NCBI GenBank assembly: GCA_020060485.1
Contig: JAGVAB010000106.1
Coordinates: 1 to 33,472 of the forward strand
Reading direction: 5' to 3'
DNA from: Anaerolineales bacterium
Lineage (GTDB): Bacteria > Chloroflexota > Anaerolineae > Anaerolineales > Anaerolineaceae
DNA length: 33,472 nucleotides
Below, piece after piece: positions 24,401 to 33,025 of the stretch. The position numbers were made by a program, and so were the translations under genes. The notes under the pieces were generated by a model. That model saw only the letters and a program-made list of their open reading frames with translations, was not told the origin of the DNA and ran no database searches. The stretch's first letter is position 1. Every line of letters starts with the position of its first letter.

Positions 24401-25699
24401 ATGACAGACCATACCAATTTTACCGAGGTCAACCTGGAAAATGGTTTGACCGTTTTTCTCAAAGAGATCCATACCGCCCCCCTGATCAGCCACTGGGTCT
24501 GGTATCGGGTTGGCTCGCGGGATGAAGTGCCGGGCAAAACCGGCCTCTCTCACTGGGTGGAACACATGCTCTTCAAAGGCACCCCTCGCTTCCCGGCCAG
24601 CATGCTGGACAAAGCTATCTCACGCGATGGCGGCATGTGGAACGCCATGACCTATCTGGACTGGACAGCCTTTTATGAGAACCTGCCTGCCGACAAGATC
24701 GACCTGGCCCTCGACCTGGAATCCGACCGCATGCAGAACTGCTTCTTTGATGCTCAAGAGGTGGAATCGGAACGCACCGTGATCATTTCGGAGCGCGAAG
24801 GCCACGAAAACGATTCTTCCTTCCGCCTGGACGAAGCCATTCAACACCAGGCCTTTGACACCCACGCCTACCGCCATGAAGTCATCGGCGAAAAAGAGGA
24901 CCTGCGCACCATCACCCGGGACGATCTTTACCAGCACTACCGCAGCTACTACACGCCCGCCAACGCCGTACTGGCCATCGCCGGAGACTTTGACACCCGG
25001 GAAATGCTCGCAAAAGTGCGCCAGTATTATGGACCCATCCCGGGCGGCGTTCAACCACCGCACCCGGCCCGCCCCGAACCGCCCCACGACAAGGAAAGAC
25101 AGGTGGAAGTAACCGGCCCGGAAGAAACTATTTTCCTGCAGGCCTCCTACCGTGCGCCAAGCGCAATGGAAGCCGACTTTTTCTCGTTGACCATCCTCGA
25201 CAGTCTGCTCTCCGGACCGGCCAGCCTGAACATGTTCGGCGGCGGCACTATCACCAACAAGACCAGCCGTCTCTACCGGGCACTGGTGGAAAAGAACCTG
25301 GCGGTGGGGGTGAGCGGCGGACTGCGCGCCACCATCGATCCCTTCCTCTACGATGTGCACATGGTGCTGCCGCCCGGCAGTGACCCGCGCCCCTGTTTGC
25401 TAGCCCTCGACGACCAGATCGCCCGCCTGCAAGATACCGTCCCCACCAGGGACGAGATCCAGCGGGCTGTCAAGCAGGCACGCGCCTTGTTCGCCTATGG
25501 CAGTGAGAACATCACCAACCAGGCCTTCTGGCTGGGTTACACACGCATGTTCGGCAGCTATGACTGGTTTCTGAATTATGTCAACGAACTGGAAAAAGTA
25601 ACCCCCGCGGATGTGCAGCGCACTGCCCAAACCTGGCTGAACCCCGCCCGGCGCGTGGTAGGCATCTATCATCCTGAAAACGAAACAGGTGCAGCATGA
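24401..25699 (+). CDS. M16-family zinc metallopeptidase, catalytic subunit
   Basis: A 432-residue protein of the pitrilysin/processing-peptidase family. HWVEH (51-55) is the inverted zinc motif HxxEH, and Glu131 in ISEREGH lies 76 residues past it as the third ligand, so it should be active. RLYRALVEKNLAVGVSGG near 290-308 is the substrate-binding R/Y element. The length fits one half of a heterodimeric enzyme; the next gene makes the second half. It cuts small proteins or peptides; the natural substrate is unknown, and no signal peptide is seen. ATG 24401; the stop overlaps the next start as ATGA. Confidence 0.9.
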   Translation: MTDHTNFTEVNLENGLTVFLKEIHTAPLISHWVWYRVGSRDEVPGKTGLSHWVEHMLFKGTPRFPASMLDKAISRDGGMWNAMTYLDWTAFYENLPADKIDLALDLESDRMQNCFFDAQEVESERTVIISEREGHENDSSFRLDEAIQHQAFDTHAYRHEVIGEKEDLRTITRDDLYQHYRSYYTPANAVLAIAGDFDTREMLAKVRQYYGPIPGGVQPPHPARPEPPHDKERQVEVTGPEETIFLQASYRAPSAMEADFFSLTILDSLLSGPASLNMFGGGTITNKTSRLYRALVEKNLAVGVSGGLRATIDPFLYDVHMVLPPGSDPRPCLLALDDQIARLQDTVPTRDEIQRAVKQARALFAYGSENITNQAFWLGYTRMFGSYDWFLNYVNELEKVTPADVQRTAQTWLNPARRVVGIYHPENETGAA

Positions 25700-26985
25700 C
25701 CATCAACATCCATTCCCTGCCTGGGCCGGAAAACATTGTGCGCCGCCAACTGGCCAACGGCATCACCGTACTGGTGCGCACCAACCCGGAAAGCCCGTCC
25801 ATTTATCTCAATGGCTTTTTGAACGGCGGCAGCATTTTTGACCCTGAAGACAAACTGGGGCTGGCCGACTTCACCGCCCTGGCGCTGATGCGCGGCACCA
25901 GTCTTCACACCTTCCAGGAATTGTATGACCTGCTGGAAACCGCCGGCGCTTCGCTGCGCTTTGATGCCGCTGTGCACAACGCCCGCTTTGCCGGGCGCGC
26001 CCTGGCCGAAGACCTGCCCCTGCTGCTGGGATTGATGGCCGAATGCCTCAACCAACCCGCCTTCCCGGACGAGCAGTTGGAAAAGCTGCGCACCCAGCTC
26101 CTTACCAGCCTGACCATGCGCGATCAGGACACCGGCGAAATGGCCTCGCTGAATTTCGAGCACTTGCTCTTCGGCTCTCACCCTTACGGCCGGCCAGTGG
26201 AAGGCCATCTCGAAACCCTGCAAAACATTCAACGCCAGGATTTGATCGACTTCCATCAAAAACACTACGGGCCGCACAACATGACCATCATCATCGTCGG
26301 CGGCATTGAGCCCGAAGCCGCCATTGCCCAAGTGCAAAAAGCCCTGGGTAGTTGGCAAAACCCGGAACAGGTCGACCCGCCAGACTGCCCGACCCTGCCG
26401 GCCTTCCCCCCGCAGACCATGCGCCAGCATGTGGAACTGGCCGGAAAAAGCCAGGCCGATCTGATCATCGGCGCTTTCAGCCCGCTGCGCAGCTCGCCCG
26501 ACTACCTGCCCCTGGCTGTGGGCAACAATATCCTCGGCCAGTTTGGCATGATGGGCCGCATCGGCGACAGTGTGCGCGAAAAAGCCGGCCTGGCCTACTA
26601 TGCCAGTACCAGCCTGAATGCCTCGCTGCAGGGCGGGTCATGGCTGGTCATGGCCGGTGTCAACCCTGTTAACCTGGAGCGCGCCACCGACCTGATCCTG
26701 GCCGAATTACAGCGCTTTACCTCTGAGACAGTTACCGCGGAAGAACTGCTGGACAGCAAAACCAATTTCATCGGCCGCCTGCCGCTGGCTTTTGAATCCA
26801 ACCAGGGCATTGCCGGCGGCCTGTGGAACCTGGAACGCTTTCAGCTTGGTCTGGACTATTACCAGCGCTACCCGCAAATGGTGGAAGCTGTCAACCCCGA
26901 CCTCATCCTCGAAACCGCACGGCGTTACCTTGACCCCCGGCGGCTGGTGATCGTCAGTGCGGGCACCACGGGAGCCAATACTTGA
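25696..26985 (+). CDS. M16-family protein, non-catalytic partner subunit
   Basis: A 429-residue protein of the same family, translated from an ATGA overlap. The position of HxxEH reads LADFTALALMRGT, so zinc binding is lost. DSVREKAGLAYYASTSL near 290-310 is the R/Y element used by the partner subunit to bind substrate. In such pairs one subunit is catalytic and the other completes the chamber, so it should assemble with the product of 24401-25699. The C-terminal half keeps the family's fold pattern. Confidence 0.88.
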   Translation: MTINIHSLPGPENIVRRQLANGITVLVRTNPESPSIYLNGFLNGGSIFDPEDKLGLADFTALALMRGTSLHTFQELYDLLETAGASLRFDAAVHNARFAGRALAEDLPLLLGLMAECLNQPAFPDEQLEKLRTQLLTSLTMRDQDTGEMASLNFEHLLFGSHPYGRPVEGHLETLQNIQRQDLIDFHQKHYGPHNMTIIIVGGIEPEAAIAQVQKALGSWQNPEQVDPPDCPTLPAFPPQTMRQHVELAGKSQADLIIGAFSPLRSSPDYLPLAVGNNILGQFGMMGRIGDSVREKAGLAYYASTSLNASLQGGSWLVMAGVNPVNLERATDLILAELQRFTSETVTAEELLDSKTNFIGRLPLAFESNQGIAGGLWNLERFQLGLDYYQRYPQMVEAVNPDLILETARRYLDPRRLVIVSAGTTGANT

Positions 26986-27362
26986 TACTGCGCACAGGCA
27001 TCGATCTGATCGAGATTGACCGTCTGGCAAATATCAACCCTAAAATTCGCGCCAGATTTTTGGCGCGCGTCTATACCCCTAACGAACTGGCCCTGTGCGG
27101 CGCATCCAACGCCAGCCTGGCTGGCCGCTTTGCCGCCAAGGAAGCCGTAGCCAAAGCACTGGGTGCCGGCATCGGACCGGTACACTGGCAGGATATCGAG
27201 ATCGGCCGAGGGCCGCAAGGTGAACCAAAACTGGAACTGCACGGCGCAGCCCGTCAGATGGCAGATGAGCAAGGTCTGCTCATCTGGTCGATCAGCATCA
27301 GCCACACCGCCACCCACGCAGTCGCTATGGCAGTCGCCTTCAGTGAGGCCGGGCAGGCATGA
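26982..27362 (+). CDS. acpS: Holo-[acyl-carrier-protein] synthase
   Basis: A 126-residue enzyme that moves 4'-phosphopantetheine from CoA to apo-ACP (EC 2.7.8.7), needed for fatty acid synthesis. GIDLIEIDRL (6-15) holds Asp8, and RFAAKEAVAKALG (49-61) holds Glu54, the two Mg ligands; SISISHT near the C-terminus is the further family motif. Length is normal. The start is TTG in a TTGA overlap with the preceding gene, and its own stop overlaps the phosphoesterase start (ATGA). No better start is available. Confidence 0.92.
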   Translation: MILRTGIDLIEIDRLANINPKIRARFLARVYTPNELALCGASNASLAGRFAAKEAVAKALGAGIGPVHWQDIEIGRGPQGEPKLELHGAARQMADEQGLLIWSISISHTATHAVAMAVAFSEAGQA

Positions 27363-28063
27363 AGATCCTCGCCATCAGCGATATCGAGCTGCCGCTCATC
27401 TACGGCCCCAGCATCCGCGAACGTTTTCATGACGTGGATCTCGCTATCAGTTGCGGCGACCTGCCTTACTATTATCTTGAATATATTATCAGCATGCTGG
27501 ATGTGCCCCTGTATTACGTGCGCGGCAACCACGCCCATAAAACCGAAATCACTACATTTGGCGAACGCCAGTCCCCCTGGGGGGCAATTGACCTGCACCG
27601 CCGCGTCCAGCAGGATGCCTCCGGCCTGATCATGGCCGGCGTCCAGGGCTGCCAGCGCTACAACGAAGGCCCCTACCAATACACCCAGGATCAAATGTGG
27701 GCGCTTGTCCTCAGCCTTGTCCCCCGTCTGATGCTCAACAAGCTGGTCTTTGGCCGCTTTCTGGATATCTTCATCAGCCATGCCCCACCCTGGCAGATCC
27801 AGGATATGTCAGACCGTCCTCACCAGGGCATCAAAGCCTTTCGCTGGCTGGACAAGGTCTTTCGACCCACACTGCACCTGCACGGTCACATCCACATTTA
27901 CCGCCAGGTGACCAATGTCCAGACCGTCTTTCACAGCACACGCGTAATCAATGCCTTTGGCTATCGCGAGATCATCCTTGACGATCATCACCTGGCCAAA
28001 GGAAAGATCAAGATTCTCTCACCCGAACTCAAGCCCGGGGAGGTATATCAGAATGGCCGATAA
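27359..28063 (+). CDS. Calcineurin-like metallophosphoesterase
   Basis: A 234-residue protein. SDIE (7-10), CGDLPYYY, RGNHAHK, ISHAPPW and HLHGHIHIY are the five metal-binding blocks of the calcineurin-like fold in order. The first block has D-x-E where D-x-H is usual, so one metal ligand is changed. The enzyme should cleave a phosphoester; the substrate is unknown. It is placed within an overlapping run, ATGA with acpS before it and 11 bases overlap with the next gene. No signal peptide. Confidence 0.85.
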   Translation: MKILAISDIELPLIYGPSIRERFHDVDLAISCGDLPYYYLEYIISMLDVPLYYVRGNHAHKTEITTFGERQSPWGAIDLHRRVQQDASGLIMAGVQGCQRYNEGPYQYTQDQMWALVLSLVPRLMLNKLVFGRFLDIFISHAPPWQIQDMSDRPHQGIKAFRWLDKVFRPTLHLHGHIHIYRQVTNVQTVFHSTRVINAFGYREIILDDHHLAKGKIKILSPELKPGEVYQNGR

Positions 28064-29051
28064 AGATTTTAAACATTCAACCGGTGAATTTGACCAACGC
28101 GCCCGGTCAGACTTCGATGCTGCTCACCGCCAGGGAAATTGGCGCGCCCTGCTGAGCTGGATCATCCGCAAGAACAACCAACTCATCCCTTTTGATGAGC
28201 TTCAAAAAAACCTGCCCCTCCACGGCCAGCACTATGCCGGCATTCAGCAGATTGAAGTAAACAAGGTCATTGGCAGTGTTGGCCGCTATCAGGATTTTGA
28301 TCGCATCTTCCTGCCGCGCCAGACCCGCACCCAGGGACGCTGGATGAGCATTGACCGCGCTCACCTGCAGGAGATCAATCTGCCGCCGATTGAGGTCTAT
28401 CAAATCGGGGGTGCCTATTTTGTCAAGGACGGCAACCACCGCGTATCTGTGGCCCGCCAGCGCGGTCAGGTTTTCATTGATGCCGTGGTGATCAAGATCG
28501 ATATTCCCATCCCGATGGACGCCTCCACCAGTATTGACGACCTGATCGGCAAAAAGGAACTGGCTGAATTTCTGGTGCAAACCCGCCTGCATCACATCCG
28601 GCCGGACATTGCCCTGCCAGAATTGACCGTGCCCGGCGGCTATCAAAAACTGCTCGAGCACATCCACGTCCACCGCTGGTACCTGGGCGAGCAGCGCCAA
28701 AACGAACCACCATGGGATGAAGCTGTTGCCAGTTGGTACGACAACGTCTACCTGCCGTTGGTCACCGAGATCCGCCAGAACCAGATTCTCAAAGCCTTTC
28801 CCGACCGCAGCGAAGCCGACCTCTATTTGTGGATCATTGAACACCTGGGCTATCTGCGGCAGGAACAGCAAACCGAGGTCAGCCCCAAAGACGCCGCCCG
28901 GCACTTCGTCACCTCATTTGCCGGAAGCCGTCTGCACCAGTTCCTGATCAAGATCGGCCTGGCCAGATCCCCGGCAAAACCGGCCTCACCCCAGGTCAAA
29001 GCACCCCCCAAAAGCGAACCGCCCGCAAAGGGTCATCCGCCTGATCCGTAA
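28053..29051 (+). CDS. ParB-like N-terminal domain protein (DUF4032-like)
   Basis: A 332-residue protein from ATG 28053 (GGGGAGGT upstream); an earlier in-frame ATG lies inside the phosphoesterase gene. YFVKDGNHRVSVARQRG near residues 128-144 is the DGNHR motif of the ParB/Srx-like nuclease domain, seen also in the N-terminal part of DUF4032 proteins. The centre (LELTVPGGYQKLLEHI..HRWYLG) may follow DUF4032; the C-terminus is a Pro/Lys tail (PAKPASPQVKAPPK). No ParA partner or parS is nearby, so chromosome segregation is unlikely. Its role is unknown; the last gene of the overlapping run. Confidence 0.65.
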   Translation: MADKDFKHSTGEFDQRARSDFDAAHRQGNWRALLSWIIRKNNQLIPFDELQKNLPLHGQHYAGIQQIEVNKVIGSVGRYQDFDRIFLPRQTRTQGRWMSIDRAHLQEINLPPIEVYQIGGAYFVKDGNHRVSVARQRGQVFIDAVVIKIDIPIPMDASTSIDDLIGKKELAEFLVQTRLHHIRPDIALPELTVPGGYQKLLEHIHVHRWYLGEQRQNEPPWDEAVASWYDNVYLPLVTEIRQNQILKAFPDRSEADLYLWIIEHLGYLRQEQQTEVSPKDAARHFVTSFAGSRLHQFLIKIGLARSPAKPASPQVKAPPKSEPPAKGHPPDP

Positions 29052-29090
29052 ACCAACCCTGCGCCCAGGAGATTCTTTCAACCCTTGCAG

Positions 29091-29339
29091 TCAGGCCTGG
29101 CGCCCGGCAGCCGTGGCCTCGCCAATCCCCAGCCATAGGTGATTCGGCAGCACCATCTGGTGCGGTTTTACCTCAATACCTTGCGTTTTGGTGGCCGGGT
29201 CCGAGATCATACTGGGATGCACAAAGCACAGCGTAGGCTGTCGCCCGTACTTGTTCTGATAATACAAGGCTGCTTCCTGTATCTTGGCCGGCAGATCCAG
29301 TTTAGGGTTATTGTCAAACCACAACATGCCGATATCCAT
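29091..29339 (-). CDS. Small hypothetical protein under apparent LexA/SOS control
   Basis: An 82-residue protein with ATG at 29339 and a GGAGG site upstream. MDIGMLWFDN, KIQEAALYYQNKYGRQPTLCFVHPSM and VLPNHLWLGIG (near 65-75) look like a compact alpha/beta protein; no family name comes to mind, though similar short proteins seem familiar from Anaerolineae. Its promoter holds two GAAC-N4-GTTC palindromes around the -10 box, so it should be repressed by a Gram-positive-type LexA and induced on DNA damage. Function unknown; it might act in DNA repair or mutagenesis. It is isolated from its neighbours. Confidence 0.7.
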   Translation of the reverse strand: MDIGMLWFDNNPKLDLPAKIQEAALYYQNKYGRQPTLCFVHPSMISDPATKTQGIEVKPHQMVLPNHLWLGIGEATAAGRQA

Positions 29340-29368
29340 GGCAACTATCCTCCATAAATCCTTATAAA

Positions 29369-29410
29369 GAACATTTGTTCTATTATAACAGAACGTATGT
29401 TCAAAAACAA
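29369..29410 (-). promoter_or_regulatory. LexA-type promoter: two GAAC-N4-GTTC boxes around the -10
   Basis: GAACATTTGTTC (29369-29380) and GAACGTATGTTC (29391-29402) match the GAACN4GTTC consensus of Gram-positive LexA/DinR. Between them on the minus strand is TATAAT (29387-29382), with a poor -35 (TTGTTT, 29410-29405) at 17 bases. One box covers the -10/-35 spacer and one lies just downstream of the -10, the usual layout for repression. Confidence 0.7.
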
Positions 29411-29650
29411 GTCTTTTTCATTCTCATGCTGGTTTTCTCGTCTTCATTTGATTGATTTATGAACATCTCATTCCGAATATGGGGTAGCCGGAATCAAGTC
29501 CAATTCTTCCCGGTTTCGGGGAGGGGCTGCTTTACGAAAGCCATGGGCTCCCGTGTTTGCGCCTGCGGTAAAAACAGCAGACAGTGGTATGATGAACGCC
29601 AGACCAACCCGGCACAGCCAGCATCGGCTGTGCTGGTCCAGGAGCACAAC

Positions 29651-30445
29651 ATGTTTATTTTCCTTTCCAAATTTCTGCCCCAATTCGTCTATCCCCTGGG
29701 GCTGGCCTGCTTGCTGCTGGTGCTGGCCCTCCTGTTTCAGCGCCGCAAAAACTGGCAAAACGCGGTCATTCTGCTGGCCCTGGCCGTTTTGGCCATTGGC
29801 GGCAACCGCTGGGTGGCCTACAGCCTGACCCGCTCCCTTGAATGGCGCCACCTGCCCCCGGCAGACATTCCCCAGGCCGAGGTGATTGTCGTCCTGGGCG
29901 GCGGCACCGAGTCCGCCCAGCCGCCGCGCCCCATTGTCGAGCTGAACAGCGCCGGTGACCGGGTCTTGTATGCCGCCTATCTTTACCAGCAGGGCGCCGC
30001 ACCCCACCTGCTGCTCAGCGGCGGTAACATCGACTGGCTGTACGCCCAGGAAAGCACCCCCGCCGGGCAAATGGCCGCCGCCCTCGAGATCATGAACGTG
30101 CCCGCCTCTGCCCTCTGGCTGGAGCCTGAATCATTGAACACCTATGAAAACGCGGTACAATGCGCCCGCATTCTGGAAGAAAAAGACATCCAGCGCATCA
30201 TCCTGGTCACCACCGCCACCCACATGCCGCGTTCGGTGGCCTTGTTTGAACACCAGGGGCTGGAGGTCATCCCCGCCCCCATCGATTTCAAAGTGACCGA
30301 AGCCAACTGGCAGAACCTTTTCCAGGCCGACCTGTCCGCCCAATTGATCCAGATGATGCCCAACGTGAACAATCTCGGCATGACCACCACTGCCCTGAAA
30401 GAATATCTGGGCATTGCCATCTACCGGCTGCGCGGCTGGCTATAA
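29651..30445 (+). CDS. YdcF/ElyC-like DUF218 membrane protein
   Basis: A 264-residue protein from ATG 29651 with AGGAG six bases upstream; the longer in-frame opening at 29459 has no good site and odd coding. Two membrane helices (about 12-30 and 37-53) are followed by a DUF218 domain: EVIVVLGGGTESA, ILLSGGN-type (LLLSGGNID), ESLNTYENA and LVTTATHMPRS are its motifs in order. E. coli ElyC of this family affects undecaprenyl-lipid or peptidoglycan metabolism at low temperature, which fits the nearby uppS but is inference. Single gene; next gene is 190 bases away. Confidence 0.85.
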   Translation: MFIFLSKFLPQFVYPLGLACLLLVLALLFQRRKNWQNAVILLALAVLAIGGNRWVAYSLTRSLEWRHLPPADIPQAEVIVVLGGGTESAQPPRPIVELNSAGDRVLYAAYLYQQGAAPHLLLSGGNIDWLYAQESTPAGQMAAALEIMNVPASALWLEPESLNTYENAVQCARILEEKDIQRIILVTTATHMPRSVALFEHQGLEVIPAPIDFKVTEANWQNLFQADLSAQLIQMMPNVNNLGMTTTALKEYLGIAIYRLRGWL

Positions 30446-30465
30446 CATCAACCGCGAATCATATC

Positions 30466-30525
30466 TGGTTCTTTGGAAATTAGCGTGATGGGTATCTTCT
30501 TCCATGGTAATTCCCGAAGACCTCA
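30466..30525 (+). repeat. Short dispersed repeat, copy 2
   Basis: About 60 bases that align with 9499-9566, sharing TGGTTCTTTG, GCGTGATG, TCTTCCA, AATTCCC and CCTCA in order with one gap of about seven bases. Both copies are intergenic and on the same strand. The short length leaves some doubt. Confidence 0.4.
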
Positions 30526-30533
30526 AAATTTTC

Positions 30534-30563
30534 TTGCCAATTTCAGCAAATTTAGGGTATGCT
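30534..30563 (+). promoter_or_regulatory. Predicted promoter of frr-uppS-cdsA
   Basis: TTGCCA (30534-30539) and TATGCT (30558-30563) with an 18-base spacer, 73 bases before the frr start. Confidence 0.4.
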
Positions 30564-30636
30564 TAATGGGGTTGACCGTTGAGTTATCCCAAGAAGAGAA
30601 GCTGTTTAACCGCCACCACCCAATAAGGAGGTCTTT

Positions 30637-31194
30637 GTGATAAACGACACCCTCAAAGAAGCCAGGACGCGCATGAAAGGCGCCATTCAGTCTTTTGAAG
30701 ACGACCTGGCGGGCATCCGCACAGGACGCGCAACACCGGCTTTGGTGGAACGTCTTTCCGTGGATTATTACGGCGCGCCCACCCCCTTGCAGCAGCTTGC
30801 CACCATCAGCGTGCCAGATGCGCGCCAGTTGTTGATCAAGCCCTTTGATGCCACCAGCCTGAAAACGATTGAACGCGCCATTCTCGCCTCGGAACTGGGA
30901 CTGACCCCCAACAATGATGGCAAAGCCATTCGCCTCAATTTACCCCCCTTGAATGAGGATCGCCGCCGCGACCTGGCGCGTGTGGTCAACACCCGCACCG
31001 AAGAAGCGCGGGTCTCTGTGCGCAATGTGCGCCGCGACCTGATCAAAGACCTGCGCGAGTTTGAGAAAGAAAAACTGATCTCGGAAGATGAACTCAAACG
31101 CGGCGAAGAAGACCTGCAAAAACTGACCGATGAAATGATCAAGGAGATCGACGAAATCGGCGAACGAAAACAAAAGGAGATCATGGAGGTTTAA
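30637..31194 (+). CDS. frr: Ribosome recycling factor
   Basis: A 185-residue protein of normal length that, with EF-G, splits the post-termination ribosome. GTG start at 30637 with AAGGAGGT upstream. [19 protein letters not shown] (20-38) is the family hallmark in the three-helix bundle, followed by [20 protein letters not shown] and RQLLIKPFD of the second domain. The C-terminal helix is rich in charged residues. It is first of three genes with uppS and cdsA, as in many bacteria, though pyrH does not precede it here. Confidence 0.96.
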   Translation: MINDTLKEARTRMKGAIQSFEDDLAGIRTGRATPALVERLSVDYYGAPTPLQQLATISVPDARQLLIKPFDATSLKTIERAILASELGLTPNNDGKAIRLNLPPLNEDRRRDLARVVNTRTEEARVSVRNVRRDLIKDLREFEKEKLISEDELKRGEEDLQKLTDEMIKEIDEIGERKQKEIMEV

Positions 31195-31213
31195 ACCCCC
31201 ACATCCAATCAAC

Positions 31214-31948
31214 ATGAGCGAAACAACCGATCTTGAATTAACCAGAGTCCCGCTTCACGTTGGGATCATCATGGATGGCAACGGGCGCTGGGCGGCAGAG
31301 CGCGGCTTGCAGCGCCTGGCCGGACACCGCGCCGGCACAGAGAACCTGCGCAACATCATCCGCGCCTCGGTGGAATTTGGTATCAAATACCTGACCATTT
31401 ACGCTTTCTCCACCGAGAATTGGAGCCGGCCGCGGGCCGAAGTGCAGGGATTGATGCGTGTGCTGGCTGATGCCATTGAAAAAGAACTGGATGAACTGCA
31501 CCAAAATGGTGTGCGCATCCGCCACCTGGGACACTTGGAAAACGTTCCCGACAACCTGGCCAGGAAGATCACCGACGCAGTGGAAATCACCAAAAATAAT
31601 GGCCGGCTGAACCTGAATGTGGCTTTCAACTACGGCGGGCGGGATGAAATGCTGCATGCCATCCGCAACATGATCCAAGACGGCTTGCGGCCCGAAGAGA
31701 TCACTGACGAAACGGTCAGCCAGTACCTGTTCACCAAGGACATCCCCGACCCCGACCTCATCATCCGCACCTCCGGTGAATTTCGCACTTCCAACTTTCT
31801 GATGTGGCAATCCGCCTATGCCGAATGGTATATCACCCCGGTTTATTGGCCGTCCTTCAATCGGGATGAACTGCTCAAGGCCCTGCGCAATTACGCCAGC
31901 CGCGAACGCCGATTCGGAAAAACTTCGGATCAACTCAAAGGCAGCTAG
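31214..31948 (+). CDS. uppS: Isoprenyl transferase (undecaprenyl diphosphate synthase)
   Basis: A 244-residue cis-prenyl transferase that adds isopentenyl diphosphate units to farnesyl diphosphate, making the lipid carrier for cell wall sugars. [14 protein letters not shown] (18-31) holds the catalytic Asp21 and the diphosphate-binding loop; [11 protein letters not shown] and [11 protein letters not shown] with WQSAYAEWY are later motifs. RTSGE replaces the more usual RTGGE. Length is usual. Start ATG 31214, 19 bases after frr; cdsA starts 3 bases after it. Confidence 0.95.
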   Translation: MSETTDLELTRVPLHVGIIMDGNGRWAAERGLQRLAGHRAGTENLRNIIRASVEFGIKYLTIYAFSTENWSRPRAEVQGLMRVLADAIEKELDELHQNGVRIRHLGHLENVPDNLARKITDAVEITKNNGRLNLNVAFNYGGRDEMLHAIRNMIQDGLRPEEITDETVSQYLFTKDIPDPDLIIRTSGEFRTSNFLMWQSAYAEWYITPVYWPSFNRDELLKALRNYASRERRFGKTSDQLKGS

Positions 31949-31951
31949 GGT

Positions 31952-32758
31952 TTGGTCAAAAGGCTGACCTCTGTCATCGTTCTGCTTCCCATCGCGATTG
32001 GCCTGATCGTGGTCGGGGGATGGCCTTTCTATCTTGCCATTGCCGCCATCTTTGGCCTGGGGGCGTGGGAATTTTCTCGTCTCTTTCACCAGGAAAAACT
32101 GTACAATCCTTCGCAAGTGCTGTTGATCGGCGGCACTATTCTACTCATCCTCAGCCGGGCCATGTGGGGTTTTGCCGGCGCAGAGACCATCCTCACCCTG
32201 TTGATCCTGACCTGCATGGGTTTGCACGTCTTCCGCCGCGAACAGGGCCAAACCAACGCCGTGATGAATTTCTGCATCACCATCACCGGCATCGTCTACC
32301 TCGGCTGGCTGGGCGCCTATGTGATCTCGCTGCGCACCCTGCCAGACGGTATGTGGTGGCTGCTGCTTGGGCTGAGTGCGATATGGATCGCCGATGCCGG
32401 CGCTTTCCTCATCGGCAGCAAATGGGGAAAGCACTGTCTGGCAGCCACCATCAGCCCCAAAAAGTCCTGGGAAGGTTACTTCGGCGGGATCGCCGCCGCA
32501 GCCGCCCTCACCCCGCTTATTGCCCGCCTGTGGCAGCTCAAGGTGCCCGGCATCATCCCCCTCTACGGACTGGTGCTGGGCGTGGTGGTATCCGTCCTTG
32601 CCCCGCTGGGAGACCTGGGCATCAGCATGATCAAACGTTACTTCAAGGCCAAGGACTCAGGCAACCTCATCCCCGGTCATGGCGGGGCGCTCGACCGGCT
32701 GGACTCGATCCTCTGGGCGGCCGCCATCAGCTACCTGCTTGTGGAATGGTTCTTCTAA
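31952..32758 (+). CDS. cdsA: Phosphatidate cytidylyltransferase
   Basis: A 268-residue membrane enzyme making CDP-diacylglycerol from phosphatidate and CTP (EC 2.7.7.41), the branch point of phospholipid synthesis. Eight or so hydrophobic helices; KKSWEGYFGG and the C-terminal signature IKRYFKAKDSGNLIPGHGG followed by DRLD are complete. Start TTG at 31952, three bases after the uppS stop. The order frr-uppS-cdsA is widely conserved. Normal length. Confidence 0.95.
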   Translation: MVKRLTSVIVLLPIAIGLIVVGGWPFYLAIAAIFGLGAWEFSRLFHQEKLYNPSQVLLIGGTILLILSRAMWGFAGAETILTLLILTCMGLHVFRREQGQTNAVMNFCITITGIVYLGWLGAYVISLRTLPDGMWWLLLGLSAIWIADAGAFLIGSKWGKHCLAATISPKKSWEGYFGGIAAAAALTPLIARLWQLKVPGIIPLYGLVLGVVVSVLAPLGDLGISMIKRYFKAKDSGNLIPGHGGALDRLDSILWAAAISYLLVEWFF

Positions 32759-32800
32759 GCCGCCTTTCCCAATCTGCCAGCCCGATTTAAAGAATCATCC

Positions 32801-32829
32801 TTGACGGTCTTGGCAACTTCTGATAGACT
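32801..32829 (+). promoter_or_regulatory. Possible upstream promoter of the tRNA-tuf unit
   Basis: TTGACG (32801-32806) and TAGACT (32824-32829) with a 17-base spacer. The -10 is weak; it lies ahead of the better promoter at 32875-32903. Confidence 0.3.
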
Positions 32830-32874
32830 CCCACATCGTTGTGTTGGTACAGAAAAAGCAAAAAACCACAGGCC

Positions 32875-32903
32875 TTGCCTTCTCACAAGTGCTTTGGTAT
32901 AAT
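32875..32903 (+). promoter_or_regulatory. Main promoter of the tRNA-tuf unit
   Basis: TTGCCT (32875-32880) and TATAAT (32898-32903) with a 17-base spacer, and TGG just before the -10 as an extended -10. It lies 36 bases before the first tRNA. Confidence 0.75.
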
Positions 32904-32938
32904 TTAGCCCGCTCGATAAGCACCTTAAAATTCATTTC

Positions 32939-33011
32939 GCCGATGTAGCTCAGTTGGCAGAGCAATTCTCTTGTAAAGAATAGGTCATGGGTTCGAGCCC
33001 CATCATCGGCT
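32939..33011 (+). tRNA. tRNA-Thr (anticodon UGU)
   Basis: 73 bases with a perfect 7-bp acceptor stem (GCCGATG with CATCGGC), D arm AGCTCAGTTGGCAGAGC, anticodon stem ATTCT/AGAAT with loop CTTGTAA (anticodon TGT at 32972-32974) and TTCGAGC in the T loop. It reads ACA and ACG by wobble. The CCA is not encoded. Confidence 0.95.
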
Positions 33012-33025
33012 CAAGTTGTGAACTG

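Noticed and set aside
29490..29540. Possible fourth MITE-like copy (CATTCTCATG and GGGGAGGGG near 29420-29530)
   Set aside because: Only a few short words match and order is not kept; could be chance in this GC-rich region.
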